This document shows positions 9,685 to 21,870 of a stretch of 40,402 bases of DNA, piece after piece. The notes under the pieces were generated by a model. That model was not told the DNA's origin. It did no database searches and was given only the letters and a program-made list of their open reading frames with translations. The DNA lies in NCBI GenBank assembly GCA_002049455.2, contig KV919247.1, forward strand, positions 1-40,402, given 5' to 3'. The stretch is from Porphyra umbilicalis (Eukaryota > Rhodophyta > Bangiophyceae > Bangiales > Bangiaceae). Both the position numbers and the translations under genes were made by a program. Position 1 is the stretch's first letter. Each line of letters begins with the position of its first letter.

Positions 9685-10839
9685 GCCTGTCGAAGACCGA
9701 GGACCCGCCCGTCCTCTGGTCACTGGGCGGCCGCCCCGTGACCATGCACATGCGCAGCAGCGGGCAAGGCGCGTCGCGAGCGCTGCGTAGCCAGCCCCTG
9801 GGCGAGAAACCAGCGTCAGGGCCTCGTGTGCGGCACGCAGTGGATGTACACCTAAACCGCCTTGGCGTTTTTGTCAGACAGGCCCAGGTCGAGGTGCTGG
9901 TTGACTCACCTCGGGGGGGACCCGCTGGTGGATCCCGGCCTTCTTCTGAGCCGGCGCTGACCCCCTGAGGCCCGTTCGCAGACTCCAATGTCGCTTCGCA
10001 TAACGCCGGTATACAGTAACGCCCGAAACGCTGCGAAAGAAACATGCGGGCCCGGTCAGCGTTCGTTTCAAATACACCATCAAAATATCAAATTATAGAC
10101 CGGCCTTACCTTCACGCACCGTCGACGCCCCCCTGCGGATGAAGCCCACGTTCTCGGCCAGCGCGCGTGCTCCTCACCTACCCACAGATTTCTCACGCGT
10201 AAGGCGGGTTGTCGCCATGGACCCTGCCTCCATCCTGCGCCATGGTCAGTTTGTCACCACAGTAGGAGGCGCCGTGTATGCCCAGAGAGGCATTGTTTTC
10301 CCTTCCTGGTACCACACCCCCGCCCGTGTCTCTTTTGCTGATGTATGTATAAGCAAGGCACGGGCGCAAATTTCATCGAGCTATGCGCATGCCCCTTGGC
10401 GCTTTTTGTGACCTCGTTGACGTTTTGTGGCCGCGCCTTTCTCGGCTCGGCGTGCCACCCAATGTGTGGACCGCGATTGCGCTTCGATTTTTCGGCGGCG
10501 GGAGCTACACTGACAGTGGCGAGACGCCGTTCGTACGACAGCGCTCCAACAAAGCGTTCTTGTTGCCATGAATTGGCAGGCCTCGGCGCCGCAGCTCCTC
10601 CTTGAGGTGCTTAAAAGTGACTCGAGAGGCCATGCTGGAACAGATAGGAGTGTGGCACAGCAACGATTGGGGTGGTGGTTCGGTCAGGTGGTCGGTGCGG
10701 GGAGCGGTGTGATGACGCGGTGAGGTCCGTGCCAGACGAGGGCGGGTGTTGGATCGTCCGATCGGACACCCGAACTGACGCCAGTACAGATTTCCTCATG
10801 TAATCGGTTGACCAAATGTGCGCAGAATCGAACTTGTAT
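9685..10839. other. intergenic, no gene seen
   Basis: Short open frames occur on both strands without codon bias or recognisable domains. Nothing here can be called a gene, RNA or element with confidence. Confidence 0.4.
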
Positions 10840-11066
10840 AACGTTATCTAACGTTATGACATACGTGAGCCGCTCGCGTATGTCATAACGTTATATATTG
10901 TGTTTCTCACAAAAACTGGACCTCGGTGCATCAACTTCCGTTGCAAAATCACTGTTTCATTGGCTCAGGGGGCGGTTAATGATGCTGAAGCGGATGTTGC
11001 GGATCCAGTTTTTGTGAGAAGCACAATAACGCCTGATCCGTGATTGACCAATCAGGGCGGCGTTAT
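10840..11066. mobile_element. nested inverted-repeat (MITE-like) element
   Basis: There are three nested or adjacent palindromes. A perfect 16-bp stem lies at 10850-10865 / 10877-10892. An inverted repeat of 26-27 nt sits at 10897-10922 / 11001-11027, sharing TTCTCACAAAAACTGG with one mismatch and one indel. A hairpin at 11026-11066 has arms ATAACGCC / GGCGTTAT. Motifs built on AACGTTAT occur at both ends. No coding potential. Such stacked hairpins suggest a small foldback transposon or nested insertions. Confidence 0.6.
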
Positions 11067-11153
11067 GTTTATGCGAATCAGCGTTATGCGAGTCTGAGAA
11101 CGGGCCTGAGGGTGAGGCATCTCGTCAGCACGCGCGGGCGGGAGGTACTGTAG

Positions 11154-11391
11154 TACAGTCAATACCCGGTTATATGACACCCTTGCGCACTTGGTCAACT
11201 GTCCATGTTGCTGGATTGTTGCTGACTGCGCTGCCACATCTGCAGGATCTGACCAATGAGATGCCCTCTGGCGACTTGGTCGTCTGCAAACAGTCGAATG
11301 CTGCGTTCTCGTGCGCCCTCGGGCAAGGAAAATCCCCCAGTTATATGACATGTCATATAACTGGAGCGCATATAACCGGATATTGACTGTA
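11154..11391. mobile_element. MITE-like element of about 240 bp
   Basis: Terminal inverted repeats 11154-11176 and 11369-11391 match at 22 of 23 positions (outer end TACAGTCAATA, inner end GGTTATATG). Just inside the right end is a perfect 28-nt palindrome at 11337-11364, CCAGTTATATGACA and its complement. The right arm's CATATAA lies about 300 bp upstream of the CBM1-protein start and could influence that gene's promoter; that is inference. No open reading frame of interest. Confidence 0.7.
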
Positions 11392-11669
11392 CAGTGTGGA
11401 TTAACAGAGTCTCGCTGGTTCCTCCGTCCGTCGGTTCATTTGACCACCCGGGTCCACCCGAGGGGTAAGCACCACTGCGCAGCTGCCATGCGGTCCGTGC
11501 GTGCCACGCGGTCCATGCGGCTGCCACCAGCGCTCAAAGCGCCCCGCGCCGCTCCCCACGCGCGGCGCCTCCCCCAGCTGCCTCTCCCCCAAGCTCCTGC
11601 CGTGTTGGCTCCGTTTTACTCCTTTGTTGCTCCTCCGCCTTGGTCGTTGCGGGAACCCTGCCCGCCCCA

Positions 11670-12716
11670 ATGGCCACCACCGCCGCCGCCGCTTCCAGAC
11701 GCTGCGCGCCGCGCGCCCGCCCGACCGCCACCCGCCCGCTGCCCGCCGTGGCGGCCACCGCCGCCGCCGCCCTGCTCGCCGCCGCGCCGCCGCCGCCGCC
11801 GCCGCCGCCGCGGTCTCCCCCCCCCCCCCCCCCCCTCCTTGGGTGGACCGCCCGTCTGGCACTACCCCGCCGCCGACGCGCGCCCCCCGCGCCGGCGGCT
11901 TTTGCGACGAGGCGGCGACGCCGCCGCGGGGGTGCCCCCCCGGCCTCACCTGCAACGGCATTGCCGTCGGGTACGCCGAGTGCGGGGCGCCGCCGCTGCG
12001 CGGGGGGGAGCCGGCGCCGCTCGGCGGCGTGTGTGGGGGCGCCGTCTACCCCGCCCGCGCGTGCGCGGGGGGGGGTGTGTGCACCGTGCAATCGCCCTTT
12101 TTTTTACGTCTGTGAGCCGCCGCCGGCGCCTTTGGCAGTACCGTCGGAACCGCCACCGCCGCCGCCGCCACCACCGCCACCGCCGACGCCGCCACCGCCG
12201 CCGCCACCGTCGGTGACGGCACCGCCGCCGCCGCCACCGTCGGTGACGGCACCGCCGCCGCCGTCACCGTTCGAGACGGCACCGCCGCCGCCGCCACCGT
12301 CTCGCCCGCCCGGCGCGGGTGGGGCCGGGGCACCCCTCCCCCGCTGGTCCCAGTGCGGCGGGCGCCACTACAAGGGGGACCGCGCCGTGCCCTGCGCGCC
12401 GGGCGACTATTGTCGTGTCAAGAACGAGTGGTACGCCCAGTGTGTGCCGGGGAGGGCAGCGCTGGGGGTGCATGGCGACGGCGACGGCGGTGGGGGCGGC
12501 GGCGGCGGTGGCGGCGGTGGGCGTCCGCAGCCGCCGGGCGGGCTCCCCCACTGGGCACAGTGTGGGGGTCGCCACCACGCGGGCGGCACCGTCTGCCGGG
12601 CGGGGGACCATTGCCGCACCAAGAACCCGTGGTACGCGCAGTGTGTGCCGGGCGCGGCGCCGACGGGTGGGTGTGGGGGCCGGCGCCCCGCCGTGCCGGG
12701 CGGACCCCCCCGCTAG
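11670..12716 (+). CDS. secreted Pro-rich protein with tandem CBM1 modules, frame-broken
   Basis: Likely an extracellular polysaccharide-binding protein, comparable in design to the Porphyra purpurea CBM1-array protein; no catalytic domain is visible. The ATG at 11670 starts an Ala-rich signal peptide. After a C19 run (11817-11835) the coding sense moves to another frame, with two variant 4-Cys modules: 11903-11983 (GCPPGLTC, GYAEC) and 12032-12113 (VCGGAVY, FFYVC). At a T8 run (12098-12105) the frame returns to that of the ATG. A Pro-rich linker follows, then two canonical modules at 12342-12443 (WSQCGG, EWYAQC) and 12549-12644 (WAQCGG, PWYAQC), joined by poly-Gly. A TAG ends the frame at 12714-12716, exactly where the Trp of a fifth, decayed module should be. 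The family call is strong. Whether the two homopolymer shifts are real or sequence errors is open. Confidence 0.75.
   Translation: MATTAAAASRRCAPRARPTATRPLPAVAATAAAALLAAAPPPPPPPPRSPPPPPPLLGWTARLALPRRRRAPPAPAAFATRRRRRRGGAPPASPATALPSGTPSAGRRRCAGGSRRRSAACVGAPSTPPARARGGVCAPCNRPFFYVCEPPPAPLAVPSEPPPPPPPPPPPPTPPPPPPPSVTAPPPPPPSVTAPPPPSPFETAPPPPPPSRPPGAGGAGAPLPRWSQCGGRHYKGDRAVPCAPGDYCRVKNEWYAQCVPGRAALGVHGDGDGGGGGGGGGGGGRPQPPGGLPHWAQCGGRHHAGGTVCRAGDHCRTKNPWYAQCVPGAAPTGGCGGRRPAVPGGPPR
12191..12300 (+). repeat. 30-bp tandem repeat encoding a Pro-rich linker
   Basis: Three 30-bp units (12211-12240, 12241-12270, 12271-12300), preceded by a partial unit, encode decapeptides of the form PPPPPPSVTA, the later ones diverging to SPFETA. 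They form the linker between the variant and canonical CBM1 modules, where hydroxyproline-type O-glycosylation would be expected. Confidence 0.8.
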
Positions 12717-12810
12717 GCACAGGGTGTGGGGGGCGGCGCCACCCCGGCGGAACCGCATGCTCAGAGGGGGACCACCGCCTCTACAAGGATTGGCGGTACG
12801 CGCCGGTGTG
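12714..12810 (+). pseudogene. degenerate fifth CBM1 module
   Basis: DNA after the stop aligns by eye with the preceding CBM1 module. It keeps TGCGGRRHPGGTAC, GDH and a WRYAPVC ending in one frame, but the conserved Trp codon TGG is TAG, two bases are inserted just before the first Cys codon, and one Cys codon is CGC. These are substitutions as well as an indel, so this unit looks genuinely decayed rather than misread. Confidence 0.6.
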
Positions 12811-13823
12811 TGGCGGTGCACGAAGGTTTTCCCGAACGCTGCGGGACGGAGCGGGGAGGCGCCAGGCGGGCCGCCGCAGCGGTCGCGCCCGTGGACACGC
12901 GCGTCGGACGCGCGCCGACGGGCGTGTCTGGCGTGGCCGCAGGCTGCAACCGCGCCAGGGACACACCCCGGGGAACGGATAGCCCCCCGTGTGCGCACGT
13001 GACGTGGCGCAGTCGAGGCGTCGCCCGAGCGCACAAGTAGTAGTCAAGCGCAGTAACCATTCTGTTAAGCACCGCGGCGGTGGCCGCCGGCACGGCCGAC
13101 GGCCGACTGCCGACGGCCGACCGCCGCATCCACGCACTCACGCCTCTCCTCCCCCGCGTCCGCCGCGGATGACAGGCGCCGCCGCCGCCGTCCCCCGCCC
13201 TTGCGGCGGAGGAGCGGGCACAAAAGAGACCCCACCCGTCGGCAGCGGGTCGCGGCGGCGGACGCCTGCCCGTCTCCCAAACGCCCGCCACCCCGCCGGT
13301 CGGGCGGCCGCCGACGCACCGCCAGGGGGCCGCCCCGGCGCCCCGGGCCCGCCACCGGCCCGCCGGGGACGACCGGCACGCTCGGAGATGCCGAGACCCG
13401 CCCGCCGCTGCCGCCGCCGCCAGACACGATGAAACATAGAGCCGAGGCGCGACGTCGGGAGCGCGCCGATGGGGTCTCCCGCGGGGCACGAGGGGGTCCG
13501 GGCGGGAGATGAGCCAACCACACACCACCCGCGCCAGTTCCCGCTGGCAGCCGGCAGCACGGCGCCGCCGTGCCGTCGGCCGCTGAGCGGTCGCCGCCGC
13601 CGCCACGCGCGGGCGCGTCCCCCCACCCCCACGCCCACGGGCGATCGACCGCGCCCCGCGGCGCTGGCGGCCTGCCCGCCCGCACAGCGTCACCGACGGG
13701 CACGACGCCCCCGCCGGCCGTCGTCGCCGCCGCCGGCGCCGGCCGTACCCCCCACAGACAGGGCGACACGGGTACCCCCCCTTGCGCTGCATCCCCCACC
13801 CCCCCCCCCCCCCCCCCTCGCCG
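12811..13823. other. GC-rich spacer, no gene assigned
   Basis: Very GC-rich DNA is open in many frames on both strands without a recognisable domain. A C19 homopolymer occupies 13799-13817, immediately downstream of the minus-strand RING gene stop. It probably contains the 3' end of the CBM1 gene and of the RING gene, which converge here. Confidence 0.4.
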
Positions 13824-14540
13824 TCATACCGCCACACTTATCACCGCGGTGCGGCCGACCTCCCCGCCATGCGCCGCGGTGGCGGCCGCGGCGGCGACGG
13901 GGGACGGCCGCGCCCCTCCCCCCCCCCCGGACAGCGGAGGCGGGGGCGCCCACGCGACGCTGTCGATGCCCTCGGCGGCCGCCATCGCGAGCGCCCCGTC
14001 GTTGCACATGGGGCAACGGGGCGCCTTGACCGCCCACCGCAAAATGCACGACGGGTGGAAGGCGTGGCCGCACGGCAGCCGCGTGCGGGCGGCCGACGAG
14101 GGGGGTCCGTCGTCGCCCCCGTCAGCGGCGACCCCCCACCCCTCAAGGCAAATGACGCACAGGTTGTCCGCCGCGTCGGCGGCGCCCGCCTCCAAATCCG
14201 GGTCGAGGGCGCCGGCCTTGGCGCAGCCGGCCGCCCGGCGGCCGGCTTTCCCCTCCCCGTCGCCGTCACCACCGTCGCCGCCGTCGTCGTCGCCGTCGGC
14301 GGCGGTGAGGCGGGCGAGCACCGCCCGCACCCGCCGGCGCATGACCGGGGGTGGGGGGGTGAGCCACAACCCGCCGGCGGTGGCGTTGGACGAGGGCGGC
14401 GCGGGGGTGGTGGCCGCCCCAATGGCGGCGGTCATGACCACCCGCCGCCGCCGCTGGGACGCCCACACGAGCAACGCGTAGAGGGCGATAAGGGGGCAGA
14501 GCGCCGCAAAGGCGTAGACGAGGGAACGAAACTCTGACAT
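13824..14540 (-). CDS. membrane-anchored RING-H2 protein, probable E3 ubiquitin ligase
   Basis: 238 aa from the ATG at 14540. Residues about 7-27 form one hydrophobic membrane segment, followed by a basic stop-transfer RRRR. Then come a Gly/Asp-rich disordered stretch and a RING-H2 finger at about residues 127-181. The finger has CVIC, then CGHAFHPSC (with the Cys-His-His-Cys order of RING-H2) and CPMC, plus the Trp of ILRW that contacts E2 enzymes. The C-terminus is Gly/Ala/Pro-rich. The architecture matches ATL-type plant ligases, which recruit E2 enzymes to membrane substrates; the target is unknown. The gene is a single exon, convergent with the CBM1 gene. Intact, with all eight zinc ligands present. 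Confidence 0.85.
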   Translation of the reverse strand: MSEFRSLVYAFAALCPLIALYALLVWASQRRRRVVMTAAIGAATTPAPPSSNATAGGLWLTPPPPVMRRRVRAVLARLTAADGDDDGGDGGDGDGEGKAGRRAAGCAKAGALDPDLEAGAADAADNLCVICLEGWGVAADGGDDGPPSSAARTRLPCGHAFHPSCILRWAVKAPRCPMCNDGALAMAAAEGIDSVAWAPPPPLSGGGGGARPSPVAAAAATAAHGGEVGRTAVISVAV

Positions 14541-16408
14541 GGTGGGGGGTGGGGGCGGTGGGATGCGGCGGAGAGGGGAGGGAGAGGGAGAAGCGGGGCG
14601 CCACCAGCCGGCGGGGGCGGGACAAACCGCAACCCGTGGGCGCGGTGCTCGACCGTCGGGACCTCACGTCGGCCGCGCTCGACGACGGCGCGTGCCCGCT
14701 CGTGGGGCGTGACAATCAGGGGGAGTCGCCGCGTCGGTGGGTGGGACTGGCATGGAAGCGGCTGAGGAGGATCGGACCACAGCGATCAAGCAGGCGCTTC
14801 GAGGCGGCCCACAGCCCATCACGATCTTTCCGCGGTGGCAGCGACGTCGTAATCGACAGTGGCAGGGCCGGTTCGCCTCCAACGGCACCCGTCGGCGGGG
14901 TGGTGGTTCCACTCGCTTGCCCACACTTGCCGCGCCTCGTCCGAGATACGGCGGCACCGCCTGGCAAAGGAGGCAGGCGGAGCCTGACTTGGTCGATGCG
15001 CTTGGTGCTCGACAGCCCGTAATCTGCCGCCCCAAACCCTCGTGCTTTGTGCTGTCCGGCGAGCACCACCTCCACACGGTGTCGTGGGGCGGGGGCTGAC
15101 GGCCGCGACAGTGCCAGCAGGAAAGAGGATTGCTGACGTTTGGCGGCTGGAGCGCCAGATTGGAATCTGCGGATGGTCGCAACCAATCGGCGCTGAGCGT
15201 TTCTGCTTGTGCCAGAAGAATCTCGCGTGGCAACTTGGAAATTTACAAGAAATACACACTCTGACACAAGATTGGTTCAATTTCTTCGAGCATGCGGTTC
15301 TAGCTGGTAGCCCACTCGTTTGCACAGTTGCATTTGGAACACAGCTGTAAGGACCCTCTCAACGCGCACCTCGCGGGGGACCGCCCGAATCTCGCCTCGG
15401 CGGAGAGGTGCAGCGTGCCAACGCGCCTTTTTGACAGGTCCGTCTTCGCCGGCCTCGCCCCCCCCTTGCTGGCAGCCATCCACGGGCCCACTTTCCGGGC
15501 CCGCCCCGCTGGCACGCTGGCCGCCGCTGTGACGCCCAAACGGGGTCCGCCGCCGGCAGGGGGGGCCAAGCCGTGGCCAACTCGCCGCCCACCCTGCGCG
15601 CGCGCGTGCACATAGGGCAATCGCACCCACCACGGCCGTCCACTCAGCGACGTCGACGCGCCGCAGCCGTTAGGCGCCACCCGCGTCACCAGCCAACCAC
15701 AGCGCGCTCCAGCGTGACGTCCCGTCTCGCGCCCCGTGCGTCGGCCAAGACATCGCTGCGCAGGCGCCGTGCGCGGACGGACGGGCGGCCGCAGCACCCG
15801 CGTGGCGCGCGTGTGGGGCCGCGGTTGGTTGGGGGAAGCCGCCTCCGCCGAGCGTCGGCGCCGTTGTTTGGCGGGCGTGTCCCGCCGCCCGGCCGGGCCG
15901 GGACGCGTCGTCTTTCCCTGAGCGGTCGGTCTTCTCTCTTTTTTTTTGCGGCGCTTCGCGGCGCCCGACAGGCGGCGGTGCTGCGGGCCCGTTGGCGGCG
16001 GCGGGGGCGGCGGCAGCGTCGCGGCGGTGCCGCGGCGGACGCGGGGGAGGCCCCGACCTGTTTCGTCGACCCGGCGTGAGCTGTCGGGACCTGCGTCGAC
16101 GTGCGAGTCGGGCGGTTGGTTATTGATCGTCCGCTGCGGTGGTGGTGGCGGTTGCGAGTGCCTTGCGGTGCCCTGCGGGCTCGTCCTGGTTGCTGGTGGC
16201 CTCTTGCTGTGTGTTTCTTGCTGGGGTTGATTACGGGTCACTTCTTCCGTGCCATCCTTGCACCCCAGGCGGCTCGTTTGGACTTGTTTCCTATTCTCCG
16301 CGCTCGTGAGGTGCTGCGTGTGCCTCTATCCTCTGTTGAGGCGAGGAGCGCTCTCGCTTCACCTCTTCGCCTTGCCATTTCCCCCCCCCCTTGGCTCCGC
16401 GGTGGAGC
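14541..16408. other. spacer before NF-YA; one weak minus-strand ORF
   Basis: The first part should carry the RING gene promoter and the last 500 bp the NF-YA promoter and 5' leader, which is pyrimidine-rich with a C-run just before the ATG. A minus-strand frame at 15267-14716 (about 183 codons) has protein-like composition, for example DRDGLWAASKRLLDRCGP near its end. It has no ATG, is less GC3-biased than the real genes and matches no family I know. It could be an exon or chance. Confidence 0.3.
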
Positions 16409-17365
16409 ATGGCCGACGCACCCACCTCGACAATCCCCTCTTCCAATCGTAACCCGGTCTTTGGTGGTGCTCCTGGTCCTCACCAGGGCCCTGTGCCCGG
16501 TCCCGCTCCCGGTGCAACGAGTGGCGGCATGGCGGGCGGCGCAGCAACGGCGGCACCGTATGGAGGGCAGGGACGCCTGCCCAACCCGGAGGACGCGTCG
16601 GTGGCAGCCGCTGTGGCGGCTGCCGCTCTGGTCACCAACCCCGCGTCGGTCGGCGGCGGCGGCGCGCCGGCGGCGGGTCCGGGCGCCGCGGGGGTGCCTG
16701 GCACTGGGGATAAGGGCGGCGGCGGGCCCGGGCAGCCACCACCCCCTGGCCACCCCCACTATGCGATGCACCAACCGCAGGCGGGGCCGGGCGGGATGGT
16801 CATGGGCGCGCCGGGCATGGGTGGGCCTGGCGGCGTCCCCCAACCGGGGATGATGTTTCCGCAGGGCGTCGTTGACCCAATGGGCGGTGGGCCCCCAATG
16901 CTGGGAGGCCCAGCGTCTTCTGGGGACGCGGCGGCGGCAGCCGCCGCGACGGCGGCGGCCGCCGCAGCAATGAGCGGCGGCGCACCGGGCGCCGAGGCGG
17001 GCGCCGCCGCCGCCGCCGCCGCGCCGCCCGCTGGCGGCGAGGAATCCACCCCCGTCCTCTTTGTCAACCCCCGCCAGTTCCTCCGCATCGTCAAGCGGAG
17101 AGAGTCGCGGAAAAAGGCGACGGGCTCGGACGTGACAATGTACACGCCCCGCAAGCGGAAATACCTGCACGAGTCCCGCCACAAGCACGCGGTCGGGCGG
17201 AAGCGCGGGCCGGGCGGGCGCTTCCTGTCCAAGGAGGAGCGGGAAAGTTTGGCCAAGGCGGGTGGCTTGCCGGCAGACGATTCGGACAGCCACGGGGAGG
17301 GGCCGTCGTCCCCACCGTCGGGCGGGCCCAAGGAGGGTGCCCCGGGCGCCGCTGCTCTACACTGA
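16409..17365 (+). CDS. CCAAT-binding factor subunit A (NF-YA / HAP2)
   Basis: Sequence-specific subunit of the trimeric NF-Y (HAP2/3/5) transcription factor, acting in the nucleus with NF-YB and NF-YC at CCAAT boxes. The true ATG at 16409 (GAGCATGG context) gives 318 aa. The first 210 residues are Gly/Pro/Ala-rich low complexity, with several MGGP-like patches, replacing the Gln-rich activator of animal NF-YA. The A1 helix, which contacts NF-YB/C, starts at about residue 219 (VNPRQFLRIVKRRESRKK). The A2 DNA-contact segment is at about 249-272 (KRKYLHESRHKHAVGRKR, then GPGGRF). All core Arg/His residues of A2 are kept. The A1-A2 linker looks about two residues longer than in animal proteins. 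Single exon, intact. Confidence 0.93.
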   Translation: MADAPTSTIPSSNRNPVFGGAPGPHQGPVPGPAPGATSGGMAGGAATAAPYGGQGRLPNPEDASVAAAVAAAALVTNPASVGGGGAPAAGPGAAGVPGTGDKGGGGPGQPPPPGHPHYAMHQPQAGPGGMVMGAPGMGGPGGVPQPGMMFPQGVVDPMGGGPPMLGGPASSGDAAAAAAATAAAAAAMSGGAPGAEAGAAAAAAAPPAGGEESTPVLFVNPRQFLRIVKRRESRKKATGSDVTMYTPRKRKYLHESRHKHAVGRKRGPGGRFLSKEERESLAKAGGLPADDSDSHGEGPSSPPSGGPKEGAPGAAALH

Positions 17366-18486
17366 CTGTGGAGTGGGGTGTGCCGCCTGCTCGCCGTCCG
17401 CTCCGACTTGTATACTTGTTCGAAGTCGTTGCCCGCGTGTTTGTCTCCTTTTTTTTTCTTTCTGGCTTTCTCATCTTTCTCTCTCTTCTGTCATTTCTTG
17501 TCGATCGGCGTGGGGGTGCTTGCACCTGTGTGCGTCACCTTGCCACGTTGGCAGCCCCCCACACATTGGACGTCCCTTGTGGGCGCGTCTGCACGGCAGT
17601 TGCTTTGCGGTAGGTGCCTGGGTCCGTCGGCGCGATGCGGGTTTGGCCGTACGCGCCCGTGGTGGAAATATGTGCGTGGGTGTCTTGTGTGTGTGCTTGA
17701 GTGTCTTGGCTGGCACGGCGGGGCGGGGTGGTGGGGGGTGGTCGCTGTGATGCATAGCGGCATCGCCTGTGCCTGCTGCCTTTTGTGTTGCTCTGCTGTG
17801 GGAGGGCAGCGTTTGTGGGATGTGGTTCTTGTCTGCATGCTTTTTTGTTGTTTTTCACGTTGGATGATGAAGGGGCGGTGCCCTTTTCTACATTGGGATT
17901 GCGTTTGCCTGCTTATATGTGGCGCCGGTTCGGCGCGGGCGCCGACCTCTTCAGAACGTTTGCCCGCATTTCTATGCCTTTTGCCCGTTTATCATGGCGA
18001 CTCTGCGTGGTGTGGAGCCTTGTCGCTGCGCCGAGTCCTATGGGAGCGGCGTGCTGTGTCGCTCGCTGTCGGAGCTGCTGCTATCGGACTTGGCTGCTCA
18101 GCAGCTGGGGCTGGCGCTCTCTTCGATGGCTGCCAGAGCCATACCAGATGAGTGGCCCACGTGGAGCACGCAACCCGTCTGCGCGGCAGTCCACGAAGGG
18201 CCCGCGTGCACGGTGTGGGCCGCACGTCCCCTGGCGGGGGTTTTCACGGGGCAACCTCAGGACACCACCTCGGCCCAACCTCTGATGCAGAGCTGGCCTG
18301 ACGCAGTGAGGCAGGCGTGTGCGATAGGCGGAGGGAAGAAGGAAAATACCAAAAAAGAGATGGAGAGAAGACAAAAAAGAAGAAAGACGACACACCTAAT
18401 GAACAAGGTGGCAGCAAAGCCGCGACGATGGAGGCAATGGACCGTGCTTGCGCGCACAATGCAAACTAACAACATGAACAAGCAGC
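17366..18486. other. spacer between NF-YA and ATP2, U-rich 3' ends
   Basis: This lies between the converging NF-YA (+) and ATP synthase beta (-) genes. Just after the NF-YA stop the plus strand is pyrimidine/T-rich (17430-17510), and just after the ATP2 stop the minus strand is likewise T-rich (about 18400-18335). Both probably mark 3' untranslated regions. The long open frame across the middle is Cys/Phe/Trp-rich and not a credible protein. Confidence 0.5.
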
Positions 18487-20533
<2,047 letters not shown>

Positions 20534-21500
20534 GATGAAAAGCAGAGGGGACAACAAGGGGAGGGTGGGGCACGGGGGGTGGGAAGCACACCGCCGACCG
20601 GATCGCAAGTGTCCCGCCCGGCCGTCGCCGCGTCGATGCTGGCTCCCGATCCGCCGTGAGCACGCCGCGGGAGCAACAGGGACGGACCGTGGTGGTTCAC
20701 ACGATGGCCCCTCCCCCCGCGACCGCCCCAGTCCCCCCAACTGGATGCGATGCCCACCGCCGTGAATGGCCGAGGCCTCGGTCCACACAGAGCGAAGGGG
20801 CGGACGCTCTATCCGATCGACACTGATCAGCTCCCAAGACCGAGATGTCGCATGACAGTGCACGACGAAACTTCAGTTGAAAATGCCGAAATAGGAAATC
20901 ATACTGCTTGGCAATGTGATGCCGAGAGCCGACCAGACTCGAGCAGAGCTATAGGCGAGTCGCACACAAGGCCTCTCTCCGGTAGCAGAGCCGCCATCGC
21001 TGATGAGCGGACATAGTACATCCATCTGCGCTAACGGAGCTGCCACTGGAGCACGACGAGTTTCACACCTCGCCGCCGACTGAGATGATCACACTGAGTT
21101 TTCCTTGCCGCTGCATCGCAGCCAGGCGGCTGCGCGCCCAGCACTCTAAAAGGAAGCGCTAGCAGATGCGTGAGAACGGGGTCTTGTATCTGAATAACAG
21201 ACGAGCCATCGACACTGTCCATGCTTGCGACAGACACACGGTATCCTCTCGGCTGGCCGACTGCAACAGCCTACAATAGTTGCCAAAGATGGGCGCCGAG
21301 TCTGCCCCGACAGAGTCTGTCCCTTCTGTCCCCGTACGAGTGCGCGTGGGGCCTCGCTGCAGCGCGGCAGCCACCCGCGTCGAGCGTCGGACGCGCCGTC
21401 CACCCGTTTTGGCAATTGCGCAAAGCTTGTCCAAGTGATCCCGAGCTCCCCAACGGATTGACGACGCAGTCGGGGTGTACCGTACCGTACAGTTTGTACT
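20534..21500. other. ATP2 upstream region, no further gene seen
   Basis: The first few hundred bases should hold the ATP2 promoter and leader (minus strand). From about 20850 the composition becomes AT-richer, like the other gene-poor blocks. No motif or gene was recognised. Confidence 0.4.
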
Positions 21501-21838
21501 CCCAGACCCAATCCGGGACGCGAAGCCGTCGCGGTCGCGGCCTCGCCACCCCCACCGAGCCGCTGCCCCGACCCGCCGTGGCGCCGCCCGCCCCCGCCGC
21601 GCGCCCGCCCCGCGCGGCGCCCGCGCGGCGCCGCCACGGCGCCCGCGCGGGTGGCGGCGCCCCCCCCCGCCGCGCGGTGGCGCCGCGCCGCCGCCGCGCG
21701 CGGGCCCCCACCCCCACCCCCCCACCGCGCACCGCGGTGGCGCGCGTCTGGCGGGGCGGTGGGGGGGGAGCCCCCCCTTTGCCGCGCCCCCCAGTCGCCG
21801 CGCGGCGTGGCGCGGCCGTCGAGGTGCCGCCGCCGTCT

Positions 21839-21870
<32 letters not shown>

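Noticed and set aside
12098..12105. T8 run considered as a splice signal in the CBM1 gene
   Set aside because: No GT..AG pair around it restores frame, whereas one T fewer does so exactly and completes a CBM1-like Cys pattern.
15300..16241. 313-codon minus-strand open frame upstream of NF-YA
   Set aside because: Arg/Pro/Thr-rich, no motif, and lies where the NF-YA promoter and leader are expected.
17378..18151. 257-codon plus-strand frame after NF-YA
   Set aside because: Cys/Phe/Leu/Trp-rich translation of a T-rich 3' region, with no GC3 bias.
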